Source: Bacteroidales bacterium H10 (GTDB lineage: Bacteria; Bacteroidota; Bacteroidia; Bacteroidales; Muribaculaceae). Taken from it: a DNA stretch of 5,171 nucleotides. A model generated the notes under the pieces. It was not told where the DNA came from. It saw only the letters and a list, made by a program, of their open reading frames with translations, and made no database searches. The translations under genes and the position numbers were made by a program. Positions 4,529 to 5,171 of this stretch are shown piece after piece. Location of the stretch: the NCBI GenBank assembly GCA_001701295.1, contig DAAV01000158.1, positions 1 through 5,171 of the forward strand. The letters are read 5' to 3'. Each line of letters opens with the position of its first letter. Within the stretch, counting starts at the first letter, position 1.

Positions 4529-5171
4529 TGCGCAGTTGCGCTCACATTTTCCGAACATCATCGCCTCGGTCAAGGGCGAACCGCCCTTTATCGAAAGGCT
4601 CGCACTCTTTCTCGACCTTGCCGAGGACTGGGTCAAAACTACGTTCACTTCGGAAAGTACGTTTAACACCATCTGCGGCTATACCGACTCGAACCCGCTT
4701 AAAGTCCTTACTTCGCGGCTCGTTGTCGCCGACGCTCTGCGCCGGGCTATTCCATCGCTCGACATCGTGCTTTCGCCTAATGGCTTTGCGGTGGTGAACA
4801 CCTCAAACCTCGCTCCTGCATCGAAACCGCGTGTAGACAGACTCATTGGCTCGATGTTGAGCCACCGCGACGATTGCATCGCCGCTCTCTTGCCCGGACT
4901 CGTCGGGGCATCGAAGTGGCTCACATCTTCACAGGCTGATTTCTTCGGCGCGACACTTTTCCCCGACCTCCGCATAGTCGATGCAGTCGGCGGAACAACC
5001 GGCTCCAAGTGGGACCGTTATCTCGAACTCCACCCGCAGGTCATAGACCTTGAGGCATCGTTGGCCGAAGAATGGTTATCGCCGGAACTGATGTCAGCAC
5101 TCCGCTCCGAAACCCTGCGCGGAGATCTGCCCGTAAAGCGGCACGAGATTGTCAGGCAGGTAAAAGCTCAG
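4506..5171 (+). CDS. Probable phage head or connector protein, DUF6712-like, C-terminus cut by window edge
   Basis: This frame is open from an ATG at 4506 to the last base, giving 222 residues with no stop. It overlaps the portal gene by 23 bases, with the ATG inside the portal's final codons, so translation is probably coupled. The predicted protein is mostly helical and soluble. It has an N-terminal helical region (27-46), a segment LSPNGFAVV (89-97), and a basic motif NLAPASKPRVDRLI (101-114). It resembles what I remember of DUF6712, a family found beside portal genes in Bacteroidota phages, but I could not verify this. Position after the portal suggests a head-completion, adaptor or other assembly role. 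The start is well supported; the function is a guess. Confidence 0.65.
   Translation, partial: MAKLITTDAQLRSHFPNIIASVKGEPPFIERLALFLDLAEDWVKTTFTSESTFNTICGYTDSNPLKVLTSRLVVADALRRAIPSLDIVLSPNGFAVVNTSNLAPASKPRVDRLIGSMLSHRDDCIAALLPGLVGASKWLTSSQADFFGATLFPDLRIVDAVGGTTGSKWDRYLELHPQVIDLEASLAEEWLSPELMSALRSETLRGDLPVKRHEIVRQVKAQ

Noticed and set aside
3146..4672. 508-residue open frame on the - strand, longer than the portal gene it faces
   Set aside because: Its codons are exact reverse complements of the portal codons, so it stays open because the portal gene avoids TTA, CTA and TCA. The + strand product has portal-like motifs and a tight overlap with the next gene; the - strand product has no recognisable features.
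1..5171. tRNA genes, CRISPR arrays, insertion sequences or attachment sites
   Set aside because: I saw no cloverleaf, repeat-spacer pattern, transposase or integrase gene, or recognisable att core in the window.

Overview
The window reads as part of a tailed-phage genome or prophage from a Bacteroidota host, most likely a gut Bacteroidales. No gene has a convincing Shine-Dalgarno sequence, and one gene is preceded by an exact match to the Bacteroidota promoter consensus (TTTG, 19 bases, TAnnTTTG). All supported genes lie on the + strand, several overlap or nearly touch, and the long gene at 3185-4528 looks like a phage portal protein. Most of the window is about 55% GC. One gene, 2667-3125, is near 37% GC.

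Layout: 1-378 has no convincing gene, only the possible tail of an upstream gene and short doubtful ORFs. 379-1207 holds three small unknown genes (105, 64 and 84 residues). Each start codon is preceded by the same hexamer, CAAACC, beginning exactly 23 bases upstream. Two of these genes have their stop codon in the loop of a perfect hairpin, and a UNCG-tetraloop hairpin with a pyrimidine-rich tail (1229-1270) closes the block. 1303-2403 encodes a 366-residue probable virion protein, followed by a 77-residue gene in stop/start overlap (TGATG). 2667-3125 encodes a small lipoprotein. 3185-4528 encodes the portal-like protein. From 4506 to the window edge runs a further probable structural gene, overlapping the portal gene by 23 bases.

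The most interesting part is the lipoprotein insert between the 77-residue gene and the portal gene. It is AT-rich, has its own promoter, ends in a strong terminator hairpin, and is bracketed by a 10-bp direct repeat (CGCTGAAAAT). This is the layout of a phage 'moron', a gene expressed independently of the lytic program, often from the prophage. Two details are unusual. The promoter would start transcription at or very near the ATG, implying a leaderless mRNA. The right arm of the terminator contains the portal gene's start codon, so one hairpin may both end the lipoprotein transcript and cover the start of the portal message.

Functional calls rest on reading the sequence and remembered family resemblance, not on a search. 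The small genes are not identified.
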